A DNA stretch of 64,000 nt. Source: Halomonas sp. A40-4. Lineage in GTDB: Bacteria > Pseudomonadota > Gammaproteobacteria > Pseudomonadales > Halomonadaceae. The notes under the pieces are model-generated. The model was not told the origin of the DNA, ran no database searches, and saw nothing but the letters and a program-made list of their open reading frames with translations. The DNA lies in contig NZ_CP065230.1 of NCBI RefSeq assembly GCF_015767635.1, forward strand, positions 2,666,001-2,730,000. The letters are read 5' to 3'. Position numbers and translations under genes: made by a program. Shown here piece by piece: positions 26,149-35,036 of the stretch (position 1 is the stretch's first letter; the number at the start of each line of letters is the position of its first letter).

Positions 26149-27315
26149 TCAGGGTACCTTGGTATCGTCGCTCGTGCCAGTCACCACTGGCGAGGCGATA
26201 ATTCGCCAATCCTGTCCAACGGCCCGCATATCGTGAATAGTGAGGCGCTGCTGGTCGGCCATCTGGACAAGCCCCGGGAGTGCAAACAGCGGCCTGGCGT
26301 CTCCGCCCAACAGCGTCGGCGCGACAAATAGCTGCATTTCATCGATCAATCCCGCGTTTAGCATGGCGCCGGCGAGTGTGGCGCCGGTTTCAACCAGCAG
26401 CTCATTAACCTCTTCGTTTGCCGCCAGCCACTCAAGCAGAGCCGACAGATCAACACGACCCTGGGCATCGGCGGCTAACACCTGCACCTCAGCCCCAGCG
26501 TCTATCAGTCGCCCGCGCTTCTCAGTATCCCTGGACGTGGTAACAATCAGCGTACGCCCGGGCGCTCGCAAACAGGCGGCTGCCAACGGCAATCGCAGTT
26601 GGCTATCGACAATTACCCTCAGCGGCTGGCGCCTGGCGATGTCAGCGGCATCATCCAAGCCGAGTTGCTCGGCACGAACCGTCAGGCGTGAATCATCCAT
26701 GATGACGGTCTCCACACCACTCAATATCGCACTTGAACGGGCACGTAATCGTTGAACCTGCGCGCGCGCCTCAGGACCAGTAATCCACTGGGATTCACCC
26801 GACCCCATGGCGGTGCGACCATCGAGGCTCATCGCCATCTTCATGCGCACAAAGGGACGTTTGCTCGCCATACGGGCGATAAAGCCAGGATTGAGCGCGC
26901 GGGCGTCTGCCTCCAGCAACCCGACTGACACCTCGATCCCCGCATCTTCCAAAAGGCGAATGCCCCGGCCACTGACCTGAGGATTGGGGTCTACCATGGC
27001 CACCACTACGCGCGCCACCCGAGCGTCTTGCAACGCCACGGCGCAGGGGCCAGTGCGGCCAATATGTGAACACGGCTCTAACGTGACATAGGCGGTCGCG
27101 CCACGAGCGTTCTCGCCCGCCGCAACCAATGCATTGACCTCCGCATGCGGCTCACCCGCGTAGCGGTGATAGCCCTCGCCCACAACCTTACCATCGCGGA
27201 CAAGTAGGCAGCCCACACGAGGGTTGGGGTCGGTGGTGTACAGACCGTATGCCGCTAGCGCCAGCGCGCGGGCCATGTAACGATGGTCATCGGTACTGAA
27301 CAAGGCCACGCTCAC
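26149..27315 (-). CDS. ribD: Bifunctional riboflavin biosynthesis deaminase/reductase
   Basis: A 388-residue RibD. The deaminase half has the zinc site HAEVNAL and [11 protein letters not shown]. The reductase half starts near [25 protein letters not shown] and includes the NADPH-binding [13 protein letters not shown] region. It carries out the second and third steps of riboflavin synthesis. The GTG start overlaps the nrdR stop by GTGA, and ribB follows 42 bp later. Confidence 0.96.
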   Translation of the reverse strand: MSVALFSTDDHRYMARALALAAYGLYTTDPNPRVGCLLVRDGKVVGEGYHRYAGEPHAEVNALVAAGENARGATAYVTLEPCSHIGRTGPCAVALQDARVARVVVAMVDPNPQVSGRGIRLLEDAGIEVSVGLLEADARALNPGFIARMASKRPFVRMKMAMSLDGRTAMGSGESQWITGPEARAQVQRLRARSSAILSGVETVIMDDSRLTVRAEQLGLDDAADIARRQPLRVIVDSQLRLPLAAACLRAPGRTLIVTTSRDTEKRGRLIDAGAEVQVLAADAQGRVDLSALLEWLAANEEVNELLVETGATLAGAMLNAGLIDEMQLFVAPTLLGGDARPLFALPGLVQMADQQRLTIHDMRAVGQDWRIIASPVVTGTSDDTKVP

Positions 27316-27788
27316 GTTGAGGGCCTGCCGTCAGCAGGTTCCTGGGACAAGCGATCAATTTCAGCCCGGAATTCGTCCAGATCCTGAAACTTGCGATACA
27401 CGGATGCAAAGCGAATGTAGGCCACCTGATCGAGGGTGTTCAAGGCCTGCATGACCGACTCACCAATATCGCGGGCGTCAATTTCCCGGTCTCCCCGCGC
27501 GCGAAGCGTCTGGCGTATCCGCTCGACGGACGCCTCAATGGCCTCTGCGCTGACCGGCCGCTTTTCGAGCGCCCTCAGCATACCGGCACGCAGCTTGGTT
27601 TCGTTGAAGCTTTCGCGCGAACCGTCAGACTTGACCACACGGGGCATGACCAGCTCGGCGGTTTCATAAGTGGTAAAACGCTCCTGGCAACTTGCACATT
27701 GGCGACGGCGACGCACCTGGTCACCGTCGGCTACCAGCCGCGAATCGGTCACGCGAGTATCGTTAGCACCACAAAAAGGGCAATGCAT
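27312..27788 (-). CDS. nrdR: Transcriptional repressor NrdR
   Basis: A 158-residue NrdR with an N-terminal zinc ribbon (CPFCG ... [12 protein letters not shown]) and an ATP-cone domain ([20 protein letters not shown]). It senses ATP/dATP and represses ribonucleotide reductase genes. The ATG at 27788 ([10 protein letters not shown]) is the family's usual start. It heads the rib operon and is divergent from the sugar phosphorylase gene. Confidence 0.97.
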   Translation of the reverse strand: MHCPFCGANDTRVTDSRLVADGDQVRRRRQCASCQERFTTYETAELVMPRVVKSDGSRESFNETKLRAGMLRALEKRPVSAEAIEASVERIRQTLRARGDREIDARDIGESVMQALNTLDQVAYIRFASVYRKFQDLDEFRAEIDRLSQEPADGRPST

Positions 27789-27848
27789 GGCGTTCAACCT
27801 GTTGTCGGCCCGTGCGAAAGCGCTGCACGAGAAAGCAAAATACGACCT

Positions 27849-27865
27849 GTTAATGCGCTATTAAC
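27849..27865 (+). promoter_or_regulatory. Inverted repeat upstream of the sugar phosphorylase
   Basis: GTTAAT and ATTAAC flank a 5-bp GCGCT spacer, a perfect 17-bp dyad in the divergent region between nrdR and the phosphorylase. About 13 bp further on, AACGTT is another small palindrome, similar to the CG-centred sites of LacI-type repressors. The site could control either gene. Confidence 0.45.
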
Positions 27866-27932
27866 CGCCTATTGTAACGTTTTGGCACACAAGCTGCACC
27901 GTTTGTGGAAGCCTGTTTACTGGGACACCCTT

Positions 27933-29696
27933 ATGACCGCCTTCGACGACACTGTGCACGTTTATCTGGATCACCTTTACGGGCCCCGCGCCACGGAGGT
28001 TCAGCGCCGCCTGAATCAACGCCTGGCGCATTTTTGCCCAGCGTCGGAGCCGCAACTTTCCATCGAGCAGCAGGGTCAGCGTGCACCATTGTGGAGCGAG
28101 AAAGACCAGTGGCTGATCACCTATGGTGACTCTATCGTTGATGACCCAGCGCCCCCGCTGGCAGTGCTCGACGACTTTTTGCAAGCGCGTCTCGGTGAAC
28201 GTATCAGCAGCGTCCACGTACTGCCGTTTTTCCCGTGGAGCAGCGACGACGGCTTTTCAGTAATCCACTACCGGGAAGTAAACCCCGACCTGGGCGACTG
28301 GCAGCATATTCAGACCCTTGCCCGCCACTACGACCTGATGGCGGACCTGGTGCTCAACCATGTGTCCCGGGAGTCGTTATGGTTTGTCGACTATCTTAGC
28401 GGTAGCCTACCGGGGCGCGATTATTTTATCGAAGTCGACCCCGACACCGATGTGTCGGCAGTGGTTCGGCCACGTAGCAGCCCGCTGTTGGTGCCGATAT
28501 CCACCCGCCGGGGAACACGTTACCTATGGGCGACGTTTTCCGAAGACCAGCTCGACCTGAACTTCGAAAACCCCGATGTGCTGCTGGAATTTGTCGGCAT
28601 CCTGCTGTTTTACCTCGAGCAGGGCACCCGTATCGTGCGCCTGGACGCCGTCGCCTTTCTATGGAAGCGGCTGGGAACCAACTGCATTCACTTGCCGGAA
28701 ACCCACACCGTCGTGCGATTGCTACGCGCCATTGTGGACCACGTTGCCCCCGGCACGCTGCTGATCACCGAAACCAACGTGCCGCATCACGAAAACATCA
28801 GTTACTTCGGTCTTGACCGCCTCGCCGACGGCCCGCCCGACGAAGCCCACATGATCTACCAATTCACCTTGCCGCCGCTGCTGTTGCACACCCTGACACG
28901 GGGCGAAACGCATACCCTGCAAGGCTGGCTGGCCAGCCTGCCGCCTCTACCCGACCACTGCACCTATCTCAATTTTACCGCCAGCCACGATGGCATTGGC
29001 GTACGCCCACTGGAAGGCCTGTTACCCGATCACGAACGCGATGCGCTGCTCGAACTGATGCACCGATTTGGCGGCTTTGTCAGCATGCGCAGCAACCCCG
29101 ACGGCAGCGACACCCCCTATGAAATCAACATCACCTGGTTTGAAGCCATGCAAGGCACGCGCAAAGGCCCCGATCCGTGGCAAATTGCACGTTTCTTGTG
29201 CAGCCAGGCGATCATGCTCAGTCTTCAAGGCATTCCGGCCCTGTATATCCATACCCTGACCGGCACCCTCAACGACGTGGAAGGCGTTGAGCGCAGCGGT
29301 CGCTTACGCTCTATCAATCGCCGCCGCTGGCAGCGCCGCGAACTCGATTTACTCCTCGACAGCACCGCCACACCCACCCATGACGTTTTCAATGCGCTGA
29401 GTCGATTGCTGGACTGCCGACGCCGGGAGCCCTGTTTCCACCCCAATGCCGCACAGCGCGTACTGACTTCGGATCCATCGTTGCTGGCCATCGAACGTGG
29501 TCCGCTGGCCAACGGTCGCCGCCTGTTGGCGCTATACAATGTCACCGAGGTGCCCCTATCATTTGATCAGCTCGGTGATGACGTCCAGCACGCGTTATCG
29601 TCAGTCCCATGGCAAGACCTCAACGCCCGATCCTCTGGTCAAGCCACCGACCCTTTGCCTCCCTATGCCGTGCGCTGGCTGGTTCATGGCCCTTGA
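27933..29696 (+). CDS. GH13_18 sugar phosphorylase, probably glucosylglycerate-type
   Basis: A 587-residue alpha-glucan-like phosphorylase of the sucrose phosphorylase subfamily. The catalytic set is visible: nucleophile D238 (IVRLDAVAFLWK), acid/base E280 (LLITETNVPHHEN) and transition-state D353 (SHDGIGVRPLEG). The TNCIHLPETH and ENISYFG stretches resemble glucosylglycerate phosphorylases (E. coli YcjM group) more than sucrose phosphorylase. It would phosphorolyse a glucoside to glucose 1-phosphate plus an acceptor, perhaps recycling a compatible solute. ATG27933 is chosen since longer frames run into nrdR on the other strand. Exact substrate is inferred. Confidence 0.85.
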   Translation: MTAFDDTVHVYLDHLYGPRATEVQRRLNQRLAHFCPASEPQLSIEQQGQRAPLWSEKDQWLITYGDSIVDDPAPPLAVLDDFLQARLGERISSVHVLPFFPWSSDDGFSVIHYREVNPDLGDWQHIQTLARHYDLMADLVLNHVSRESLWFVDYLSGSLPGRDYFIEVDPDTDVSAVVRPRSSPLLVPISTRRGTRYLWATFSEDQLDLNFENPDVLLEFVGILLFYLEQGTRIVRLDAVAFLWKRLGTNCIHLPETHTVVRLLRAIVDHVAPGTLLITETNVPHHENISYFGLDRLADGPPDEAHMIYQFTLPPLLLHTLTRGETHTLQGWLASLPPLPDHCTYLNFTASHDGIGVRPLEGLLPDHERDALLELMHRFGGFVSMRSNPDGSDTPYEINITWFEAMQGTRKGPDPWQIARFLCSQAIMLSLQGIPALYIHTLTGTLNDVEGVERSGRLRSINRRRWQRRELDLLLDSTATPTHDVFNALSRLLDCRRREPCFHPNAAQRVLTSDPSLLAIERGPLANGRRLLALYNVTEVPLSFDQLGDDVQHALSSVPWQDLNARSSGQATDPLPPYAVRWLVHGP

Positions 29697-29790
29697 TATT
29701 CCCGGCATCGATTTATTAGCGGAAAATGATGCCGATTCAGGCCCTGCGCGTTAGGCTATCCCCTCGATTCTGCAACGATTGAGGAACGCT

Positions 29791-30615
29791 ATGCGCGATG
29801 TGTTCACCCTGCACCGCTTATTCCAACCCCGGCCAACATCACGCCGTTCGCCCCTATTCGGCAGCGCGATGCTCGGCATGCTCATGATGCCGACAGCCCA
29901 AGCGGACTCTCTCCCCGCCCCTGTACAGGCACTGGCGGATCAAGGACTGGAGATTCACGGCGAATTTGACGCCCCTGGCGGCATGCGTGGCTTTGGCGCC
30001 AGCCGTCAGGGCCAGGAAGTGACCATCTACCTCACCCCCGACGGCGAGCACGCCATTACCGGCTCGCTGACCGACCAGGAGGGCGACAACCAGCTCGAGG
30101 AAGCAGCGCTGGACAAGCACGTACGGGCACCACTTGAAGCACAAACCTGGCAACTCCTCGAAGACAGCTACTGGATTCAGGATGGCCAGCGTGACGCGCC
30201 ACGGGTGGTTTACACCTTTACCGACCCCAACTGCCCCTACTGCCAGGCTTTCTGGGAAGCCGCACGGCCCTGGGTTGAAGCAGGCGAGGTGCAACTACGC
30301 CATATCGTGGTGGGCATTCTTGACGCCGACAGCCCCGCCAAGGCCGCATCGCTACTCGCTGCCGACGATCCCGCCGACGCCCTTGCCCGCCATAAGCAAG
30401 GCGACCACATCCGCGCCAGCGCCCAACCTCGTGAAATTGAAGAGCAGGTATACAGCAACAACCAGCTGTTTGACGGTCTGGGCCTCTACGCCACCCCGAC
30501 CAGCGCTTTCAAGCGCCAGACCGATGACGGCGTCACCCGTCTGGACCGCGTCGAAGGCATGCCGGATGAAGAGCGCCTGGAAGAAATGATGGGCGGTCCG
30601 GCACCTGAGCAATAG
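29791..30615 (+). CDS. dsbG: Thiol:disulfide interchange protein DsbG
   Basis: A 274-residue periplasmic protein. A basic N-terminus and hydrophobic stretch (LFGSAMLGMLMM...AQA) form the signal. The N-terminal dimerisation region is followed by a thioredoxin fold with active site C148-PY-C151 (DPNCPYC) and a cis-proline in YATPTSAF. CPYC and the order of domains fit DsbG, which protects or reduces single cysteines in the periplasm. ATG29791 has GAGGA upstream. It converges with the YeeE/YedE pair, separated by 5 bp. Confidence 0.88.
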   Translation: MRDVFTLHRLFQPRPTSRRSPLFGSAMLGMLMMPTAQADSLPAPVQALADQGLEIHGEFDAPGGMRGFGASRQGQEVTIYLTPDGEHAITGSLTDQEGDNQLEEAALDKHVRAPLEAQTWQLLEDSYWIQDGQRDAPRVVYTFTDPNCPYCQAFWEAARPWVEAGEVQLRHIVVGILDADSPAKAASLLAADDPADALARHKQGDHIRASAQPREIEEQVYSNNQLFDGLGLYATPTSAFKRQTDDGVTRLDRVEGMPDEERLEEMMGGPAPEQ

Positions 30616-30620
30616 CGTCG

Positions 30621-31034
30621 TCAACGCCTGGCGATCACCCAGCCCAGCACCATGGTCGCCAGCATTGCCACCAGCGGTAGCGTGGCACCGCCCAGCGACG
30701 CGATGGCGGGCCCCGGACAGTAACCTGAAAGCCCCCACCCCACGCCGAACAACGCCGCCCCGATCAACAGTCTGGCATCCAGCCCCTGCTTATCGGGCAG
30801 TTGAAAACGCTTTGCCAGCAGAGGTACCGGCTGCTTCAGCACGAAACGGTAGCCGATAAAGGTGGTAATGACCGCCCCGCCGAGTACAAACATGAGCGTC
30901 GGATCCCAGTTGCCGGCGACATCCAGGAAGCCGACCACCCTGGCCGGATCAGTCATGCCCGATACCGCCAGTCCCAGACTGAACAGCAGGCCGGCTACAT
31001 AGCTCGCCACCAGGGTCAGAGCCTGTCTGCTCAT
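30621..31034 (-). CDS. YeeE/YedE-family membrane protein, second half
   Basis: A 137-residue protein with four hydrophobic segments, starting MSRQALTLVASYVAGLLFSLG. It carries GMTDPARVVGFLD and a conserved cysteine in GLSGYCPGPAIASL, typical of the second half of YeeE/YedE. Full-length YeeE takes up thiosulfate through conserved cysteines. In this split form the two halves are probably paired. The start overlaps the upstream partner's stop by ATGA. Confidence 0.85.
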   Translation of the reverse strand: MSRQALTLVASYVAGLLFSLGLAVSGMTDPARVVGFLDVAGNWDPTLMFVLGGAVITTFIGYRFVLKQPVPLLAKRFQLPDKQGLDARLLIGAALFGVGWGLSGYCPGPAIASLGGATLPLVAMLATMVLGWVIARR

Positions 31035-31492
31035 GCTCCACCTCCCAGGACGTGACGCACGACATAGACGGTCACCAGGGCGGCACCCAAAAACGTGACC
31101 GTCGCCGCCAACGACCGCGGTGAGAGACGCGCCAGACCGCACACCCCATGACCACTGGTACAGCCACTGCCGAGCCCGGTGCCCAGCCCCACCAGCAGGC
31201 CGGCCACCAGCATCAGCGGCACGCCGCCCAGCGGCTGGCCGATAACCGCGCCGGGGTGATTGACGACATTGCCCCATCCAGCACCTAGCCCCATTAATAG
31301 TAATGGCCCGCTGACCAGGCCGACGAGAAACGCCGCCCGCCAAGCGCTATCGCCCTTAGGCCGCTGGGCGATCAAGTTACCGACAATACCGCTGATACCG
31401 GCGATTCGTCCCAGGCTTGCCATCAGCCAGACCGCCGAGATACCGATCAATATGCCACCTGCAAGCCCCTGCAGGCTCGATGACAGTTCCAT
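31031..31492 (-). CDS. YeeE/YedE-family membrane protein, first half
   Basis: A 153-residue protein with four to five hydrophobic segments and the diagnostic GTGLGSGCTSGHGVCGL loop holding two cysteines and a histidine. This is the typical first half of YeeE/YedE sulfur-compound transporters (the PmpA/PmpB-like split pair). It overlaps the second half by ATGA, so the two are co-translated and probably form one channel. The substrate, thiosulfate or another sulfur compound, is inferred. Confidence 0.85.
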   Translation of the reverse strand: MELSSSLQGLAGGILIGISAVWLMASLGRIAGISGIVGNLIAQRPKGDSAWRAAFLVGLVSGPLLLMGLGAGWGNVVNHPGAVIGQPLGGVPLMLVAGLLVGLGTGLGSGCTSGHGVCGLARLSPRSLAATVTFLGAALVTVYVVRHVLGGGA

Positions 31493-31652
31493 GTATTGCT
31501 CCTCTTCAGCGATTACTTAGCGGCATCATACCGCTCCATTAACTATATACTTATATCACAAGCGAATATATGACCGGCATCACGCGTTAACAACCGTTTA
31601 GCCACCTCCTTCTGTTAAGATGCACCGCATTAGCAATTTGCAGGAGAGACCC

Positions 31653-32606
31653 ATGCTCGGCTGGTTCCCCGGACATATGAACAAGGCCCGCCGCCAGATC
31701 CAGGAGGCGCTGCCGGAAATCGACGTGGTCATCGAAGTGCTCGATGCGCGGCTACCCTACTCCAGCGCCAACCCCATGCTGGCCGAGTTGACCCGCCACA
31801 AGCCGGTGCTCAAGATTCTCTCCCGTGCGGACCTGGCCGACCCGGAGCGTACTGCCGAATGGGTCGCATTTTTCGACGCCCAGGACGACACGCGCGCGCT
31901 GGCAGTCACCACCACCAATACCCGAGAACTGAAAAAAATTCCCCAGCTCTGCCACGAGCTGGCGGGGGCCGTTCGTGTCGACCGCGATGTACGTGTCATG
32001 GTGATGGGCATTCCCAACGTGGGTAAGTCGACACTGATCAATGGCATGGCAAGGCGTAAGATCGCCAAAACCGGTAACGAGCCAGCGGTGACCAAGCGCC
32101 AGCAGAAGGTACGCATCGACGGTCGGGTCGCGCTCATCGACACCCCCGGCGTGCTATGGCCCAAGATTGAAGACCAGGCCAGCGCCTACCGTCTCGCCGC
32201 CAGTGGCGCGATTCGTGATACCGCGATTGAATACACCGACGTGGCGATCATCACCAGCGCGGAACTGGCGAGACGTTACCCGGATGCACTGACCGCCCGC
32301 TACAAGCTCAAGACGTTGCCCCGCTATGCGCCATCCAGCACCGATGAGGTCGATGCTGACGGCCCGCAAAAGCCTGATTTTCTGGCGATCGCAGGCTTTG
32401 ACGGCCAGGCCATTCTCAAGGAAATAGCAGGCAAGCGTGGCGGGCTGCGCCCCGGCGGCACGGTTGACCTGCACCGGGGCGCTGAAGTCTTGCTGCACGA
32501 ACTGCGTGACGGCAAGCTGGGAAGGCTGACACTGGAAACCCCCGACGATATTCCACCGCCGCCGGTGCACAGCGACGAAGACAGCACCTCCCATTCCGAC
32601 GCATAA
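31653..32606 (+). CDS. ylqF: RbgA/YlqF-type ribosome-associated GTPase
   Basis: A 317-residue circularly permuted GTPase. The N-terminal GWFPGHMNKARRQI is the family hallmark. G4 (SRADLADP) comes before G1 (GIPNVGKST) and G3 (DTPGVLWP), as expected for the permuted order. RbgA of Bacillus assists late 50S assembly; the gammaproteobacterial homologue is less studied. ATG31653 has AGGAGAG 6 bases upstream. It lies between the divergent YeeE pair and alaA. Confidence 0.9.
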   Translation: MLGWFPGHMNKARRQIQEALPEIDVVIEVLDARLPYSSANPMLAELTRHKPVLKILSRADLADPERTAEWVAFFDAQDDTRALAVTTTNTRELKKIPQLCHELAGAVRVDRDVRVMVMGIPNVGKSTLINGMARRKIAKTGNEPAVTKRQQKVRIDGRVALIDTPGVLWPKIEDQASAYRLAASGAIRDTAIEYTDVAIITSAELARRYPDALTARYKLKTLPRYAPSSTDEVDADGPQKPDFLAIAGFDGQAILKEIAGKRGGLRPGGTVDLHRGAEVLLHELRDGKLGRLTLETPDDIPPPPVHSDEDSTSHSDA

Positions 32607-32664
32607 TGAGGCATCGACCGACAATGCCGCGCGGCCACTGGACACTTTTTGGAAATCAAGGCTC

Positions 32665-33912
32665 ATGGACACCCCCCAACCTCAAGAATCCCCCACGCTT
32701 AAAAAATCCCACAAGCTGAGTAACGTCTGCTACGACATTCGCGGCCCGGTGCTCGACCATGCCAAGCGGCTGGAAGAAGAAGGCCAGCGAATTCTCAAGC
32801 TCAATATCGGCAATCCTGCGCCGTTTGGCTTTGAGGCACCCGAAGAAATTCTTCAGGACGTCATGCGCAACCTGCCCACCGCTCAGGGTTACTGCGACTC
32901 CAAGGGGCTCTACTCGGCACGCAAGGCAATCATGCAGGAATGCCAGCGCAAGCAGATTCCCGGCGTCGGCATTGAGGACATTTACATTGGTAATGGCGTT
33001 TCCGAGCTGATCGTCATGGCCATGCAAGCACTCCTCAACGACGGCGACGAACTGCTGATCCCCGCCCCGGATTACCCGCTGTGGACCGCCGCGGCGCACC
33101 TTTCCGGGGGTCATGGGGTGCATTACATGTGCGACGAGCAGGCGGACTGGGCGCCGGACATGGCCGATATTCGCGCCAAGATCACCAGTCGCACCCGCGC
33201 CATTGTGCTGATCAACCCCAACAACCCTACCGGCGCGGTCTATCCGCCCGCCGTGGTGTGTGAAGTGCTGGATATCGCCAAGCAGCACAATCTGGTGGTG
33301 TTCTCCGATGAGATCTACGACAAGATTCTCTACGACGGTGTCGAACACACCGCCACCGGTGCGTTGGCAGATGACGATCAACTGGTCATCACCATGAACG
33401 GACTGTCGAAAAGCTACCGCTGCGCCGGGTTTCGCTCGGGCTGGATGACCATTTCAGGCACACTGGCCAAGCTCCACGCCCAGGATTTCATTCAGGGGCT
33501 GACCATGTTGGCCTCGATGCGTCTGTGCGCCAACGTGCCCGCCCAGCACGCCATTCAAACGGCCTTGGGCGGCTACCAGTCGATCAATGATCTCATCCTG
33601 CCCGGCGGACGTTTGTTGGCCCAGCGCGATATCACCGTGGAAAAACTCAATGCCATCCCTGGGGTATCGTGCGTAACACCCAAAGGGGCGCTGTATGCGT
33701 TTCCACGCCTAGATCCCAAGGTGTTCAACATCAAGGACGACCAGCAGATGGTGCTTGATCTGCTGCTGCAAGAGAAGATCCTGCTGGTACAGGGCACAGC
33801 GTTCAACTGGCCAGAGCCTGACCATGTTCGCATTGTCACGCTGCCATGGGCTGATCAGCTGGGCGATGCCCTGGACCGCTTTGCAAACTTCCTCGCCCGC
33901 TATCGGCAGTAA
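32665..33912 (+). CDS. alaA: Alanine aminotransferase (AlaA type)
   Basis: A 415-residue fold-type I aminotransferase. The PLP lysine is K249 in GLSKSYRCAGFR, with NPNNPTGAVYP and DEIYDKILYDG upstream. The N-terminal KKSHKLSNVCYDIRGPVLDHA matches E. coli AlaA (YfbQ) closely. It makes alanine from pyruvate and glutamate. It is 58 bp after ylqF, and the next gene, htpX, has its own promoter. Confidence 0.93.
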   Translation: MDTPQPQESPTLKKSHKLSNVCYDIRGPVLDHAKRLEEEGQRILKLNIGNPAPFGFEAPEEILQDVMRNLPTAQGYCDSKGLYSARKAIMQECQRKQIPGVGIEDIYIGNGVSELIVMAMQALLNDGDELLIPAPDYPLWTAAAHLSGGHGVHYMCDEQADWAPDMADIRAKITSRTRAIVLINPNNPTGAVYPPAVVCEVLDIAKQHNLVVFSDEIYDKILYDGVEHTATGALADDDQLVITMNGLSKSYRCAGFRSGWMTISGTLAKLHAQDFIQGLTMLASMRLCANVPAQHAIQTALGGYQSINDLILPGGRLLAQRDITVEKLNAIPGVSCVTPKGALYAFPRLDPKVFNIKDDQQMVLDLLLQEKILLVQGTAFNWPEPDHVRIVTLPWADQLGDALDRFANFLARYRQ

Positions 33913-33936
33913 AAGATACGATATTTGGCGTGAGTA

Positions 33937-33966
33937 CTTGAAACCCGGGCACACTGCACGTATCTA
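33937..33966 (+). promoter_or_regulatory. Candidate sigma-32 promoter of htpX
   Basis: A perfect CTTGAAA at 33937-33943 is followed, after about 14 bp, by ACGTATCTA, which keeps the ATNTA part of the sigma-32 -10. It lies 85 bp before htpX, a gene under heat or envelope stress control in other bacteria. Confidence 0.5.
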
Positions 33967-34050
33967 ATCAAACCAGTACGGCTCGACAGCAATCGTTCTG
34001 CTCAACGCCGCCAAACTCAAGACGGTTATATCCTAGGGAGAATCCGCCAC

Positions 34051-34956
34051 ATGATGCGCATTTTGCTGTTTTTAGGTACCAACATAGCGGTGTTGTTGGT
34101 CGCCAGCCTGACATTACGACTGCTTGGGGTGGAAAGCTACCTCAACGCCCAGGGCATCAACTTCACCGGCTTGCTGATTTTCTGCTTTATCTTCGGCATG
34201 GCGGGATCAATGATCTCGCTGTTCATCTCAAAGTGGATGGCCAAGCGCAGTACCGGTACGGTGATTATTGAAAACCCGTCGAACGACACTGAAAGGTGGC
34301 TGGTCGACACCGTCGCCGAACTGGCCCGCGAGGCTGGCATCAAGACGCCCGAAGTGGGTATCTTCCCGGCACAACAGTCCAATGCCTTTGCGACGGGCTG
34401 GAAAAAAGACGACGCCCTGGTAGCGGTTTCCGCCGGGCTTTTAAATCGCATGCGCCCGGATGAAGTCCGCGCTGTGCTGGCCCATGAGATCGGTCACGTT
34501 GCCAACGGCGACATGGTCACTCTGGCCCTGATTCAGGGGGTCGTGAATACCTTTGTAATGTTCTTTGCCCGCGTCGTGGCCCATCTCATCGACGGCTTCC
34601 TGAAAAGTCGCAGCGATGGTGAGGGCGGCCTGGGCTTTATGGGCTATTTCGCTGTCGTGATGGTCGCTGAAATCATCTTCGGTATCGCGGCCTCGGCCAT
34701 CGTGGCGTGGTTCTCGCGCTTTCGTGAATACCGTGCCGACGAAGCAGGCGCACGCCTCGCAGGAACCAGCGCCATGGTCAATGCCTTGGCCCGCCTGAAA
34801 GGCGAAACCGAAATGCCCGACCAGATGCCCGATACCCTGCGTGCCATGGCCATCACTAAAGGCCAGACACGTTCGCTGGTCGAGAAACTGTTTGCCAGCC
34901 ACCCGCCGCTGGATGATCGTATTCGCGCGCTTAAAGAAGCCGCTTATCGTCAGTAA
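34051..34956 (+). CDS. htpX: Membrane zinc metalloprotease HtpX
   Basis: A 301-residue M48 protease. The zinc motif HEIGH lies in [13 protein letters not shown], with the third ligand glutamate in [10 protein letters not shown]. Two N-terminal hydrophobic segments (about 3-22 and 38-58) and two internal ones anchor it in the inner membrane. It removes misfolded membrane proteins. GGGAGAA precedes the ATG pair at 34051/34054. Confidence 0.97.
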   Translation: MMRILLFLGTNIAVLLVASLTLRLLGVESYLNAQGINFTGLLIFCFIFGMAGSMISLFISKWMAKRSTGTVIIENPSNDTERWLVDTVAELAREAGIKTPEVGIFPAQQSNAFATGWKKDDALVAVSAGLLNRMRPDEVRAVLAHEIGHVANGDMVTLALIQGVVNTFVMFFARVVAHLIDGFLKSRSDGEGGLGFMGYFAVVMVAEIIFGIAASAIVAWFSRFREYRADEAGARLAGTSAMVNALARLKGETEMPDQMPDTLRAMAITKGQTRSLVEKLFASHPPLDDRIRALKEAAYRQ

Positions 34957-34977
34957 ACAGTCAAGGTAGGACACCTG

Positions 34978-35002
34978 AGAGGCCCGCTTTGAGCGGGCCT
35001 CT
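34978..35002 (+). terminator. Terminator between htpX and pdxB
   Basis: A perfect 10-bp GC-rich stem (AGAGGCCCGC / GCGGGCCTCT) with a 5-base loop, followed by TTGCGTTG. It sits between converging genes and could serve both. Confidence 0.85.
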
Positions 35003-35036
35003 TTGCGTTGACAGACAGCATCTATGATGATGTTTT

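Noticed and set aside
27699-27932. Longer N-terminus for the sugar phosphorylase
   Set aside because: The extension overlaps nrdR on the other strand and the divergent promoter region; family resemblance begins at MTAFDDTVHVYLDHL.
27789-27932. FMN riboswitch before the rib operon
   Set aside because: nrdR starts the operon only about 140 bp from the divergent gene, and no conserved RFN-type blocks were recognised.
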